DNA of 64,000 bases, from assembly GCA_977017575.1 (NCBI GenBank), contig CDRNVI010000178.1, positions 124,001 to 188,000 of the forward strand. The letters are read 5' to 3'. The notes below the pieces were generated by a model. That model was not told where the DNA came from. It saw nothing but the letters and a program-made list of their open reading frames with translations, and did not search any database. A program made the translations under genes and the position numbers. The first letter of the stretch is position 1. Each line of letters opens with the position of its first letter. Below are positions 35,220 through 46,809 of this stretch, piece after piece. This DNA comes from Paramoeba atlantica. Its lineage: Eukaryota; Discosea.

Positions 35220-35482
35220 AAGGAATAAGGTAAGTATTGATCATCCAAACTCTCTCATTGAAGCTGCCTTTTCTTTGCTTAATTGCTGTTCCAACCTTCT
35301 GCATTTTCTTGATCACCCCTTCCCAGTTATATTATAAGCAGTCAAGGGAATTTTTAAAAAAAGATCATGGGCAATCTGATCAAGCTCAATAACAATAGAA
35401 TCAACAATTGTATCACATGAAAACTTGCTTGCAATATCACTCTCCAAAAAAGAAAGAGCACAAGGAAGATACTTTTCTTTTT

Positions 35483-36159
35483 GGTTTTTTTTTTAGTTTT
35501 TAGTTTTTAGTTTGTTTACACTTTGATGTGATGAGGGTTCAAGAGAGATGTAGCAATATAGAACAGAGTTTTCTCTTTTAAAAAAAAATTCATCTGCCTC
35601 AAGGAGTTTTCAAGAAGGAGTTTGGGTCTAAATAGAGTGAGCAGTTTGTTCAGACCTTTGAGAAAAAATAAAAAACAAAAAATAAAAAGTAAAAAAAAAA
35701 CAAAAAAAAAAAATAAAATGCTTGAATAAAATCATTTTGGCTGTATTTTTCTACTAAAAAAAAAGAAAAAAAGTAATTTAAAAAGAATTCAATACAAAAA
35801 TTGCTACTTTCTTTCCTTTCTTTCAAATTTTTGATTCTTTTTTTTAAAATGCTCATTAAATTCAATCTCAAAAGAAAAAAACAAATTCAATCAGAAAGAA
35901 AAAAAAGAAAGAGATTAAAAATGAATGTTTTGCTCTGTCAATCAATTACTTATGATTTTTTCTTTTCTTCTTCATGGACATTATTGCCAAAAAACCCTTT
36001 TCCTCTCTCAACATTATTGTTACTTCCTGTTTGTCTTTCAGAACCATCATATGAGAATAGTTTCTACTCTCCTCCTTCACTTTTATTATTTGATCATTTT
36101 CATTTTCAGACTATAAGAGAATTTGTAAAAACAAATAAGAGCTTAGTGTCTTGGAAAGT
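35483..36159. other. AT-rich, low-complexity stretch
   Basis: Homopolymer-rich sequence with A-runs near 35660-35780 and T-runs near 35480-35510. Plus-strand coding-like sequence begins near 35930 (SQNQ-containing frame to 36187), which may be the start of gene G3a. Nothing else recognised. Confidence 0.4.
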
Positions 36160-37240
36160 GGTTCATATGGACTCTCAAAACCAATAGATTATTCAAAACC
36201 AAGATGATCATATTATTCTAACAAGAAAACTGGAGAGAAAGCACTGTTGTTGATGAGAACTTATTTTGAAACCAAATCAGTGGAGCCAGTTCCAGTTCTT
36301 TTTAAATTTTTTGAAGTTCCAAAACAAAATTCTCAAACAACAACAATTCTCTTTGATGATGTGAACAGGATTCCATTAGATCACCTCTCAGATTCAAGCT
36401 GGAAGGCTCATTTTCTTGGTGCCACTAAAGATTTTTATCAAAAATTGGCAAATCTAAGTTGTAATACCCAACAAAACCTTTTGAAAGATGAGAATTTATT
36501 GAAGAAATTGACCAGAAATGTTTATTTTAAATTGGAGAATGGCTTGAAGGATATGTTTTGGTTGGAATTAGTTGAATCTCCTGAAGAGGTATATGAACTC
36601 TCAATTCTTCAATGTTTTATATTTATTCTATTATTATATTATCAAACAAAGAGAAATTATCAAGGATGGTGTTTGTTAATGATGGAAATTCATGTAAAGC
36701 AAGCAAATCCAATTCAGGAATATGTTCAAGCAAGTCAAACAAATGATATGATTATTTCATTTGTGGAATCTTTTTTTAGAGGATATGTGATCTTTGAGTT
36801 ATATTTCAAAAAATGAATTTCTTCAACAATCAAAGAGATATCTTCATCTTCCCCACCTCCATCAATATTTGATAAACAGAGAGAATGCATTGAAGACATT
36901 TACAAAAAGTTTAATGTAACTGGACAGCAAATAACTCTTTCAACACAGATTTTCCGCTTGATTGAAGAATTTTGGCTCTTAATTGCTTGTGGGATAGTTT
37001 TTCATCATCACAAAAAAGACATTGGGCTTTCTTTTCTCTTTTATTTAGGATTTGGATGGGAAAATACACCTAGTTTTGGACTTACTGAGTTGGGTTACAT
37101 TTGAAAACACAGTTTTGACTTTGTTGCTGGTATTCGAGCAGCAATATATTATTATATGTCTTTGAAAAATGAAAATAGATTTTGAATTATGGGTGCTGGG
37201 TTTGTGAATTCAATATCTAAAAAAAAAAAAATAAAATTAC
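36160..37240 (+). pseudogene. Element X gene G3a, unknown product
   Basis: The longest open piece (36247-36816, 189 residues) begins MLMRTYFETKSVEPVPVLF, and coding-like sequence continues to about 37230. It is homologous over at least 200 residues to G3b at 56775-57590: YELSILQCFIFILLL against YKMSIFQSLLLSLNP, and GLSFLFYLGFGWENT against GLSFYQYLGFNWGES, with a shared YFYMSL-like end. I recognise no known fold. The conserved C-terminal block rich in Gly, Phe and Trp suggests a real, selected protein family. This copy is broken. Confidence 0.5.
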
Positions 37241-37244
37241 CACC

Positions 37245-38960
37245 TTAACAACCATCAAAAAGTTGCTTACAACACCTTTAAATACTAGATTGTTACCAAA
37301 AAAAATAGACCTAAACTTTATTTTTTCAATTTATATTTTTTCAAAAATTGGATGTAGTGTACAGGTCCTGATGATCATCAATATATGTGGGTTTGTATGT
37401 TTTTTGGTCCAAAAGGAGCTCCAACTCATTTCCAGAAAATTATAGATCAAGTGGTTGTTGCTTTAATTGAATTTGTTCAAATGTATGTTGACAATCTTTT
37501 GATTCATTTGAAAACTTTGAGTGAATATATTGATCACTTGAAGTTGGTTATTCCTACTCTGATGAAAGCTGGCCTCTAACTCAATTTGAAGAAATGCAAG
37601 TTTGGGTACAAAAGAATCCAATTTATGGGGTTTATTATTGATGCACAGAAAAACTATCCAACATTAAAGCAAGAATTATTGGCAATCTTACTGGCTTTGA
37701 AGAGGTGGAATTATGTGTTATATGGACAAAAATTTGTTATGGAAACAGACCACCAAGCACTAACTTACTTAAACAAGAGTGAAAGTTATATGGTAAGAGA
37801 TTGACTCTACTATTTTCTTGGGTATGATTTTATGATCAAATATAAAAAGGGAATTGAACATATTCTTCCAGACATGCTTTCTTGGTTGATCACACTACCT
37901 GAAGATGGAAGTATGGTTGGAGAACTTTCAGACTTAAAGATTGATGATGCAATTCAAAAAAGTTTTTAGAATCAAGTCCAAGGGATGATTGTTGAACTAA
38001 TGGAGAAATTTGAACTTCCAAATGATCAGAAAGAAGAAGTCATCAAGAAGATCCACATAGAAAGTTATATTGGTCCAATAGGGTTATGCATTCTTACCTT
38101 TCAAAAGGGTTATTATTGGAGAGGTATGAAAAAATTGTGTGTGAAGATTGCTCAAGGTTGTCAAGAGTATCTGTTTTTTAATGTGGGAAGGAGTGGATTT
38201 CATCTAATTTCTGCAGTTCTGGCACTCTTACCTTTTAATTATATTGCTTTTGATTTTATTGGCTTATTCTCAGAAACAGCTGAAGGTTATAAGTATGTGC
38301 TGATTATTGTGGATGTAGTGACTTAATTCATCATTTTGAGATCTCTGAAGATGAAATCATCAAAAGAGGTTGTTGGGGTGAGACCTGCTTCCAACACAGA
38401 AGTTGTGCCTTTCAGTGTCTTTTCAGTTCCTTGAGCCTCCCTGAGCCTTCCCTGAGCTTCCTTGATGCCTTTTATCATGAGTTTTAGTCTTTTTGGAGAG
38501 CCCTGAGCCTCACAAACAGCCACGCGCCATTTTATCGTGATTTTAGCTAAAATCACAAGATTTTTAGCCAAATCTCTTGTTTTCTCTGTTGATCCTGCTC
38601 CCCTCCTCACAAGGTAGCTTGAGTTTTGTTGAATGTCTTTGCAAACTTTGGAGTTCTAAAGATGATCCAATATGATCAAGATTCATTTTTTATGAGCAGA
38701 TTGATTTCTGATTTTCATGAAGCTGCTGAATTTCTTCCAAAAGCAATTTTGAAGTATTCTCCTTCAAAGAATGGTATAGCTGAAAGATTTGTGGATGAGG
38801 TAAAGATAATTATGAACAAATTGGGTAAGTAGCAGATGAGGGTTTCGATCCATTTTTCTTGAGAGTTTTCATTTTCACCTAGACACAAGCATTACATTTT
38901 TCGATCACCCATTCAATATCATTTAAGAAAACTTTTTGGATAGAATCACTCTCCATGGCA
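37245..38960 (+). mobile_element. Ty3/gypsy fragment (RT, RNase H, integrase) with solo LTR inside
   Basis: In order: RT motifs FFGPKGAPTHFQ and YVDNLL near 37385-37510; the end of RT at 37560-37640; an RNase H stretch FVMETDHQALTYLNKS near 37730-37785; the integrase zinc-finger region and core start (IAFDFIGLFSET, near 38240); a short solo LTR of another gypsy family (38371-38611); and the integrase remainder (QYDQDSFFMSRLI, near 38670) to about 38880. Same clade as 23.8-27.3 kb. Broken, with about six interruptions. It seems to separate G3a from G4 of element X. Confidence 0.8.
38371..38611 (+). repeat. Short solo LTR of the chromodomain gypsy family, 4-bp target duplication
   Basis: Starts TGTTGGGGTGAGACCTGC and ends CCCCTCCTCACA like the 625-bp LTR at 40336, but is 241 bp long. 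AGGT flanks it on both sides (38367-38370 and 38612-38615). It interrupts the integrase of an older gypsy fragment. CpGs are fewer than in the young LTRs. Confidence 0.9.
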
Positions 38961-38999
38961 TATATCAGTTGATGAGGGTTAGCTAAACCTAAGGAACAA

Positions 39000-40010
39000 T
39001 GCAGATTTATAATTGAAGAAAATCAAGAAGAGTGACATTACAGAATTTTTGTATAGTGCTAACATATCAATATTTGATTGGTTAAAAAATAAATTGAACT
39101 TTTTTTCATTTTGTTCTCTGTTTTTGATTCTGGCAATGAAAGGGAATGAGAAACTGCCAAAACAAACACCAAAAGAACCTCCAATCTCATTAGATGAAAT
39201 TATAGAAATTGATTTCATTACTGAGAAAATTCAACAAACAAAAAAGAGGAAACAAAAAACTGTTAAGAAGTGAAGAAAATGCCAAAAAAGAGGAGTGGAA
39301 AAAACACAGCAGCTGTTGCTGATGGAGACCATTCCTGTTGATGAAGAGAGTTTTAATTTGAATGAAACAAAGTGATGGGTGAACTCTATGATTCTTCTTG
39401 AATTTGAAAAGCAACTTGATTTTGCCTTGAAAAAACAAATTTGATTTTTTCGAATTTAGCTACCATTGCCAAAACAAATTTTCTGTAAGATTTTTTGGGA
39501 ACCATTGAAAAAATTTGAAAAAGTGAAGTTTCAAGTTGATAAATCAAGACAATGTGCTCGAATCTATTCTCAAGACAATTTAAAAAAACTGGATTCTTGC
39601 TTTTTGAACTATTTTGAATGGCAAACCAAAAAGATTTTCTTGCAAAGTTCTTGCAGCAATATTTTTTTAAATGAGGAGGTAAATATTGTTCTTTATCATT
39701 GGATTGAATTTGATGTTATTCAAACTGATAAAAATTGAATAATCAAGTGTGAATCTGAGTTGATTTTAAAATTTACAAAAAAAAAAAGTCAATTTGAATG
39801 CTGTGGAATCATTGAAGTTACAAATGCATCTGGCTTTTGTTGCACTTGAAAGAAATTATTTGTTGAATTATTTTGAAACAAAATTAAATTTATTTTACAA
39901 AAAAATCTTGAAAAAAATGAAACTATTTTTTAGATTTATTTCCATTATTAGTAAAATGTTAAAAAAAAAAGAGGAAAAAATTTAATTAGTAAATGAAAAA
40001 ATTAACTTTT
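39000..40010 (+). pseudogene. Element X gene G4, unknown product
   Basis: Plus-strand coding-like sequence with open pieces at 39013-39273, 39466-39738 and 39794-39985. The first part contains PKEPPISLDEIIEIDFITEK and then a basic stretch (KKRKQKTVKK). The second contains KQIFCKIFWEPLKKFEKVKF. It is rich in Lys, Phe and Ile. No domain recognised and no second copy in the window. Its place between G3a and the end of G2 suggests it belongs to element X. Broken. Confidence 0.4.
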
Positions 40011-40335
40011 TCAGTTTGTCAAGTTTTTGCTGCATTTGCCTTTGATGTAAAAGAATTTGATTCATCTGAATTTTGAAAAAAATGGATTAATAAAAAATAT
40101 TAATTGAAAAAAAGAAATATTCAAATCCAAAAAAAAAAAAATACTTGGGTTTGTGAGGATGTGTTATTACCACACATTGTTGATAGTTGGGGATTTTAAA
40201 GTGGTTGTAGGTTTGCTACTGCTGTTGATTGATATATTGGTTGTTGAGCCAATCCATAAATTTGTGAATTGCCATTTTATTGAAATTGGATTTGAGGTGA
40301 AGGATTAAAATTTTGTTGGAATTGTTGGGGTGATT
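40011..40335 (-). pseudogene. Element X: AT-rich spacer and 3' end of gene G2
   Basis: 40150-40335 continues, on the minus strand, the Asn/Gln-rich C-terminal region of G2 whose main part lies beyond the gypsy element at 51030-51805 (for example NNQYINQQQ near 40220). The gypsy target duplication GATT joins the two flanks. 40011-40150 is A/T-rich without recognisable content. Confidence 0.5.
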
Positions 40336-40960
40336 TGTTGGGGTGAGACCTGCTTCCAACACGGAAGTTGTGCCTTTCAGTGCCTTTTCAGTTCCTTGAG
40401 CCTCCCTGAGCCTTCCCTGAGCTTCCTTGATGCCTTTTATCATGAGTTTTGGTCCTTTCGGAGAGCCCTGAGCCTCACAGACAGCCGCGCGCCATTTTAT
40501 CGTGATTTTAGCCAAAATCACGAGATTTTTAGCGCTCTTTTTATTCAGTTTTCGCGTTCGCGTTTTTGCTTCTTTTTCTTGCCGCTTTGCCGCTTTCTGC
40601 TTTCTTTCTGCTTTCTTGTCGCTCTCTCTCTCTCTCTTTGCTTTCCTTTGTGATCTTTTGGCTTGCCTTGCTTGCTTTCTGTTCTCTTCTTTTGTTGTCA
40701 TCATCTTTTGTTGTTTTCTTCCTTCTTTGGTTGCTGTGTAGACTTGGGATTCCGATTTGAGTTGAGTTTCGGTGATTCTGTGCTTTTCTCAGTTGTGATT
40801 CCTTTTGTTGTTCTTCTTCTTGCTTTTCTGTTTCTTTGTTGTTGTTTTCTTGTTCTGTTTGTGTTGGCTGGGGATCTTTCCCATAAAGGTTTTGATCCAG
40901 AGTTTCTGTTTCTCTTTCTTTTCTCTTGTTTTCTCTGTTGATCCTGCTCCCCTCCTCACA
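40336..40960 (+). repeat. 5' LTR of the chromovirus
   Basis: TGTTGGGGTGAGACC ... CTCCTCACA, 625 bp. Contains an 8-unit CT repeat (about 40622-40637) and is richer in CpG than the surrounding DNA. Long open frames on either strand are chance products. Confidence 0.95.
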
Positions 40961-40962
40961 CG

Positions 40963-40980
40963 TGGTGCTCCTGGTGACTT
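40963..40980 (+). promoter_or_regulatory. Primer-binding site, probably for a tRNA 3' end
   Basis: TGGTGCTCCTGGTGACTT starts two bases after the LTR. The complement ends AGGAGCACCA, that is an acceptor stem plus CCA. Yeast elongator tRNA-Met ends in GGAGCACCA, so an elongator-Met-like primer is the best guess, but I cannot verify it for this organism. Confidence 0.6.
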
Positions 40981-43900
40981 CAGTGAGACTGATTGCGCTC
41001 CGATTTATCAAGGATTGTTTTTCTTGATCCTTCTCCTTCTAAAGCAGCTGTGCGTTTTTCGGGCCTTTCTCCCCATGTTTCTTTCGCGTTTTTGGACCTG
41101 GATTTTGTGGCGAAAATCGGTTTTTCGTTTCTCTTGATCTTTCTTTTGCTTTTTCTGCTCTCTTTTCTTTCGTTTTACGATTGAATTTGGTTGTTGGTGA
41201 ATCCTGCCCATTTTCCCCGACCGATTTTGGATTATTAGCGAGAAAGTTCCAGTTTTTGTGATTTTTCCCTCCTTTTTTTTAAGGTGGTGACTTTCAAACC
41301 TCTTCTTTTGTGACTCCTTTTGTTTCATTTCATCCCTTTGTGACTCTTGAGGATATTTGAGACCCAAATAACCGGTTTGGAAACTTGTTTCTCTTTTCTT
41401 GGCTCTGTTTTGGTCAATTTTTGAGAAAAAGAACCCTGATTTGAAGCACTTGTGTTTTGGAATCGATTTTTGCACCGATTTTGCGCCCCATTCTCTTTCC
41501 TTGTTGATTCTCAAGGTTATTTAAAGCTTCAGACAAATTTTTGGAAATTTATCTTGATTTTTGACCTTGTTTTGTTGGAATTTCCGAAATTTTTCCTCTC
41601 TTTGGGCGAATTCTGTTCCAAGGCTGTTTTCTTGTTGGTTCTCCCTCTTTGTTTGTCTTTTATTGATTCTCAAGGTGATTCAAAGCTTTTGACGAATTTT
41701 TAGAATTCAATTCCCTCTTTCGACCTTGTTTCGGTGGAATCTCTGAAAAAAGAAAAATACTCTTAATTGAAACAATTGAGCTTCAAAGTTGTTTTCTTTT
41801 GATTTTGCTTTTCGACCTTGCTTTTTGACGATTACTAGAACAATTCAAAGTCCCCTGCGAATTTTCAGAATTTGATTCTCTCTCTAAACCTTGTTTTGAA
41901 TTGGATTCCCCTTTTGACCTTGTTTTTGCAGAATTTGCAAAAAGACTTATTTGAATCAATTGTGTTTCGGACATGTGTTCTCAACAGTCTTCTCTTCTAT
42001 TTTGTTGTGGGCGATTCTTGAAGTGTTTGGAAGCTTTTGGTGACCTTTCAGAAAATTTATTCCTCGTTTCGACCTTGTTCTGGCGGAATTTCTAAAAGAT
42101 TTCTCTCTTTGAGTTCTTGTGTTTTGGAAGATTTCTCTCTTTGAGCCCTTTGTGTTTTGGAATTGTTTTTGGACAGTTTCTTTTCCCTTTCTTCTTTGTT
42201 GGCGACTCTTGAGGTGTTTGGGAGTTACCAAGTGGCTTTTCAGAAGGTTATCCCCTATTCTGATCTTGTTCCGGCGAAATTTTCAAAGAACCTCTGTTTT
42301 AGACAATTTGAGACAATTATATTTGGACTTGTTTTCTCCAGTGATTTCTTTCCCTTTATTTTGTCCCCTGGCAATCTCCAAGACATTTCGAACAATCCCT
42401 GTAATTTTTGGAAATTTATCCTCCTTTCTGGGCCTGTTCTCGTGGAAATTCGAAAACTTCCCCACAGTGATTGGATCTTGTTTTGAACTGTTCTTTTGAG
42501 TGGTTTTCTCTTCCCTTCTCTTGCTTTTCGACGATTCTAGTGGCAACCTAAGACTCTTAATAATTTCTGAAGTTTTGTTCCCTTTTTGAAGTTGTTTGAG
42601 CAATATTTTGGAAACACCCCGTTTTGGCTGGTTCTGAGCGAGGTCATCCGGATCAGTTCTATTCTGTGGTTTTCTTTCCTCTTATTTTGTTCTTAGTTGA
42701 TCTTTGAAACATCTTGAACAATCCCCATAATTTTTGGAAATTTACCCACTGTTTTGTGCCCTGTTTGCGGAATTTTTGAGAACCACACATTGACTGGATC
42801 GCCCTCTGAATTGCTCCGCTTAGTAGCTTTATTGTTTTTGTTTTGTTCTTTGACGATTCTATTAGCATTAAAAGGTTTTCAACAAATTTGAGAAGTTTGT
42901 TCCCCTCTTTTGAGCCTGTTTGAGTGACACTCCAGAAATACCCTGTTTGGCCGATTTTCAAGTTAATTAAATTTGAAGTCATTTCCTTTAGTGGTCTTTC
43001 AGTTCTCTGCTTATTCCTTTGGTGATTTGCAAAACATTGTTACTCCTTTTGACAATTTCTTAAGAAATTACCCTCAATCTCAGTTCTGTTTTGGTGGTAT
43101 TTCGGAAAGTTTTGTTTGTGTGACTGTGAGGATTCCTGATTTTTCTTTCGTGACCCGCTGACTTTGAGTGTGTTCTCCCCTTCATCCTTGAGTTGAATTT
43201 GTGGACAACCTTCCTTGTAGAATTTTGTGGGACGGGAAAGACCTTTCTGAGATCATATTCTTTCTGAATCATTTTTGAGCCAATCCTTGGATTCTCAAAT
43301 ATTTCATCTGATTTCCTGAGTTTGCAATCAAACCTTGCATTGTTTGAGTCAGTATTGGCGACAAATCACTTCTAAATTTATTGAAGTTCTCTCTTGGATT
43401 GGACCTTCTTCAGAAACAATCCCTTTGTTGGTTATTCTGGACTCTCATTGTTCCGTGGGCTCCAAGTTTCGGATATTCTCTTGTATTTTCCACCAGAGTG
43501 ACTCCCTGTTTTTGCATTTGGATTACTGAGTTCTTTTGTGGCCTTGTTTGCTCCTTACCCAAGCAAGACGACAAGACACCCCTCTCTTCTGAACTCTTTC
43601 CTGTTGTTTTAGAGTGGAAGTTTTGGAATTTCTCACTGTTTTTCGGCCCCGAAACCTTACAGTTCCATCCTGCTTGGCAATTTTCGAGTTTCTGGCATCT
43701 TGTTCCCTTTTTTCTTTTGAATTGAGTGACAACATAAGACATTTTTGAATTATTGCTGTTGGATAATCATTTGTTTGCTGGGATTTTCTGGGATTATTTT
43801 TTTTCTTGATTCCTTTGATTCCTTCTGTGCTGTTTCCAGTCGCCGAACTTTCCTGTATTTCTCTGATTTGTTCATTATTGGAACTGTTTGTGACAAAGTC

Positions 43901-44112
43901 CTTTTGAACTCCTTCTGTTTTTTGGATTTTGCGGATTTTTGAGCATCCCAGAAGTCTAGTTCTCTTCAACCAGTATTCATTCCGGCGAAATCCCTTGAAT
44001 CTTTGTGGTCCAATTCCTTTGCCTGGATTGAGGAATCAAATTTTCTGGAAATCTTCCTTGAAATTACCGGCTTATTGTGTGGAGAATCCTTTGTTTCGAT
44101 TTCTTTCTTGAG
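40981..44112 (+). other. 3.1-kb T-rich leader made of degenerate ~150-190-bp repeats
   Basis: No gag-like frame is present. Instead a sentence-like motif recurs: GACCTTGTTTTGTTGGAATTT at 41568, then variants of GACCTTGTT...GGAATTT(C)...GAAA near 41721, 41917, 42070, 42260, 42429, 42757, 42920 and 43082. Each is followed by a GATTCT-type motif. Spacing runs from about 150 to 195 bases. Bases 41047-41126 match the pogo-like element at 25157. Open frames here reflect T-richness and are not supported as genes. Confidence 0.75.
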
Positions 44113-44197
44113 TTACCTTGCCTGACTGGACCAACCTTGAATTATACACTGTATTTTGTGACTCTGGGACATCTTGTTTTTCGTCCAGCCTGAATTG

Positions 44198-44343
44198 GAT
44201 CTGTGACTTCTGTGACTTCTGTGACTTCTGTGACTTCTGTGACTTCTGTGACTTCCATGACTTCTGTGACTTCTGTGACTTCCGTGAGTTCTGTGACTTC
44301 TGTGACTTCCGTGAGTTCTGTGACTTCTGTGACTCCTGTGACT
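44198..44343. repeat. 9-bp tandem repeat TGTGACTTC, about 16 units
   Basis: TGTGACTTC repeats with a few variants (CATGACTTC, CGTGAGTTC, TGTGACTCC). It is open in several frames: Cys-Asp-Phe repeats in one plus frame, Thr-Ser-Val in another, and Thr-Glu-Val on the minus strand. It lies 70 bases before the protease domain, so it may be translated as part of the pol precursor. Confidence 0.9.
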
Positions 44344-44399
44344 ATACGCAACTATTTCGTTTGTTTGGAATCTTGGATCATATTTTTTTTTCAGGAGAT

Positions 44400-44740
44400 T
44401 ATCATACGCCCTTATTGGTGAAAGGAAAATTGGGGAACAAAGAAGTGGTGTTTGCAATCGATTCTGGAGCGACAGTTGACTGCATTAGCGGTGATTTTTA
44501 CCAGAAACATTTTAGTCACTTAACCTTAGAAAAAGCGAGACATTCGAGTTGATTTCTCTCTGCTGGTGGTGATGCTTTACAATGTTTGGGGAGAGTAGCC
44601 TTGCCAGTTGTTTTGGGATCTGTGAAGAGGAACATTTATTTCTCTGTCTTGAACAATTTGACTTTGGATGTGATTTTGGGCCTGGGTTACCAAGTTGATG
44701 TGGGTTTGGATATTATGAACAGCCGTGGATTTGTGATTCC
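44400..44740 (+). other. Chromovirus part: aspartic protease
   Basis: The motif FAIDSGATVDCISG (near 44452-44490) holds the catalytic Asp-Ser-Gly, and LTLDVILGLGYQVDVGLDIM (near 44660-44715) the second conserved block. Retropepsins of this family cleave the polyprotein. It is unusual that the frame in front of the protease carries the 9-bp repeat and not gag. Confidence 0.85.
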
Positions 44741-45479
44741 TCATGGTGGTATTCCTGTTCCCTTCTCTGTGAAAAAGAAAAAGGAAACTGTCATTGCAAG
44801 CGTGGTTCCCAATCCTCGACCTGTCGCTCTTCTTTACCCACAAGCTGTGAAAATCCCACCCCGTTCAAGAAGAGTTGTGAAATTGAAAGTTTCTGAAAAA
44901 ATGTCCAAAGATACAAATTACCAAGGCAAAAGTGATGGTTATGTCATGCCAGTCCATAGATATTGTCGAGATCTCGTACTCCAAGAGGGCCTAGTAAGAA
45001 TGGAGGGTGGAGAATCTTATGTTGCCATTTCGAATCCTCGCTTTCGAGAAGTCCGATTGGACAATTCCAAGCCAATTGCTCGTGTTGTTTATTGTGAGAA
45101 AAGTGATTTTGACAACATTATAATTACTGAGATCCCAGACTCCAATCTTTTCCAAGAGCACACCCCCGAGTCCATTGATGATCCCAATGAGACTAGTCCC
45201 ATTGATGATTTCAAGAATTTGAAGAGTGTACTGGTGGAAGATGATGATGATGAAATGACTTTGGAAGATACCAATATTCTGAATGCAATTCTTGTCAAAA
45301 GAGCCACTGCTGCCAGAGATAGGAGTGACAAGGGTGTCACAAAGGAAGAATTGGAAGATTTTCATGCCGATTTTCCGAAGATCCTAAATGAATTCAAACT
45401 GGAGGGTTGTGTTTTGAAGCCTGACAAGTTGAAAAAGTTGATGCAAACCTTGATGGACTATGAGGATGTTTGGACTAAA

Positions 45480-46360
45480 CAAGAGAAACTCCAAAGAACA
45501 ACCTTAGCCGAACACCCAATCGAGGTGGAACCTGGCACCCAACCAATCAGAGAAAGAGTGAGGAAGACGACTTTCGCTCAAGACCAATTGATTCATGGCC
45601 ATATTTCGGATATGCACAAAAGAAATGTGATTGAACCCTCAAACTCTCCCTGGGCAGCCCCAATCCACTTGGTTGATAAGAAAGACGGAAAAATTCGATT
45701 TTGTATTGACTATCGATGCCTCAACAAAGTCACCAAGAAAGATGCCTATCCTTTGCCTAGTTTGAATGATATTTTGAACACCTTGGGGAATGCAAAATAT
45801 TACTCAACTGTCGATCTGAGCTCTGCTTTCTGGTCCATTCCAATCAGTAAGGAAGATAGAGAGAAAACTGCTTTCATTTCGAAATATGGTCTTTGGCAGT
45901 GGATCAGTATGCCTTTTGGTTTGACTAATGCTCCTGCAACTCAACAAAGATTTATTGAGAAAGTCTTGGATGGAATGCTTTGGGATTGTTGTATGGTTTA
46001 TGTTGATGACATTGTTATTTTCTCCTAAACGGAAGAAAAGCACATCGAAAAATCAAACAATTGCTCCAGAGATTGCGAGATGCGGGCCTTACGGTGAATA
46101 CTAAGAAATGTTCATTTGCTCAACCTGAATTCGAGATTCTCGGACACATCTGTTCTGGTGATGGTGTTTCTCCAAATCCTAAGAAGGTGTCTGCAATTCT
46201 TGATTACCCAATGCCAGAGGATCGACCTGCCTTGCACCGATTTTTGGGACTCGTTACCTGGGTTGCAAAATTTATTCAGAATACTTCATCAAAAACAATT
46301 AATCTCCAGAAGTTGTTGCATGAGAAAGAGCCTTTCAAGATGGAAGAAGATCACATTGAG
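45480..46360 (+). other. Chromovirus part: reverse transcriptase
   Basis: Motifs in order: NSPWAAPIHLVDKKDGKIRF (near 45640), CIDYRCLN, TVDLSSAFWSIP (near 45805), MPFGLTNAPATQQRF (near 45910), the catalytic MVYVDDIVIFS (near 45995) and the thumb region with RFLGLVTWVAKFIQ (near 46240). All polymerase landmarks of Ty3/gypsy RT are present. A linker of about 250 codons separates it from the protease. Confidence 0.92.
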
Positions 46361-46369
46361 GAATTTGAA

Positions 46370-46800
46370 TCTATCAAGAAAGCTTTGGCAGAACCTCCCA
46401 TGTTGGCTTACCCTGAATTTGAGAAACCTTTCCATGTTCATGTTGATGCCAGCAAGAACGGTTTGGGCGCAATCCTTACTCAGTTGGATGAAAATGAGCG
46501 TCACAGAGTGATTGCCTTTGCAAGTGCTCTCCTCAAAGTTGCACAGAAGAAGACGACAGCTTCTGTTTTGGAATGTATTGGTGTTGTTTGGGCTGTTACT
46601 TATTTCAGACAGTATGTCCATGGGCGCTCTTTCTATGTGTATACAGACCATTTGGCTTTGGTGACAACATTTAAGACTCCTTCAACAAGTCAGACACTTG
46701 ACAAATTAGCCACTCGCCTGTTGGGTTATGATATGCACATTATGTATGCTCCTGGAAGTAAAATGACCAGTCCTGATGCATTGAGTCAAGCCAAGTATGT
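46370..46800 (+). other. Chromovirus part: RNase H
   Basis: FHVHVDASKNGLGAILTQLD (near 46433), the Glu-containing SVLECIGVVWAV (near 46562), YTDHLALVTTF (near 46640) and the closing PDALSQ (near 46773) are the usual gypsy RNase H landmarks. It removes RNA from the hybrid during reverse transcription. Confidence 0.92.
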
Positions 46801-46809
46801 GAAATATGA

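Larger units (their letters stand above)
33428..35480 (-). mobile_element. 5'-truncated non-LTR retrotransposon (LINE with terminal RNase H), copy L1
   Basis: It begins on the plus strand with a poly-T run (33428-33442), which is the poly-A tail read on the minus strand, preceded in LINE sense by AATAAATGGCATC, a probable polyadenylation signal. Coding parts in LINE order: the end of RT (about 35475-34510) with a CX2CX8HX4C finger (CWLCRKAKESRVHLLEEC), then RNase H and a C-terminal extension (34427-33597). The longest of three copies in the window. Target duplication is unclear: AAGATTTTTCTTTTT left and AAGATACTTTTCTTTTT right resemble each other. Finger plus terminal RNase H suggests the Tad/I group. 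Confidence 0.85.

Noticed and set aside
40541-41011. Long open frames on both strands of the gypsy LTRs (about 80-160 codons, also at 18487-19044 and 50571-50829).
   Set aside because: They recur only because the LTR is repeated, their composition follows the T-rich/CT-rich DNA (Leu/Phe/Ser or Lys/Gln/Glu), and they show no domain. Treated as chance.
44198-44343. CRISPR-like array.
   Set aside because: The 9-bp units follow each other without spacers; this is a simple tandem repeat in a eukaryotic retroelement.
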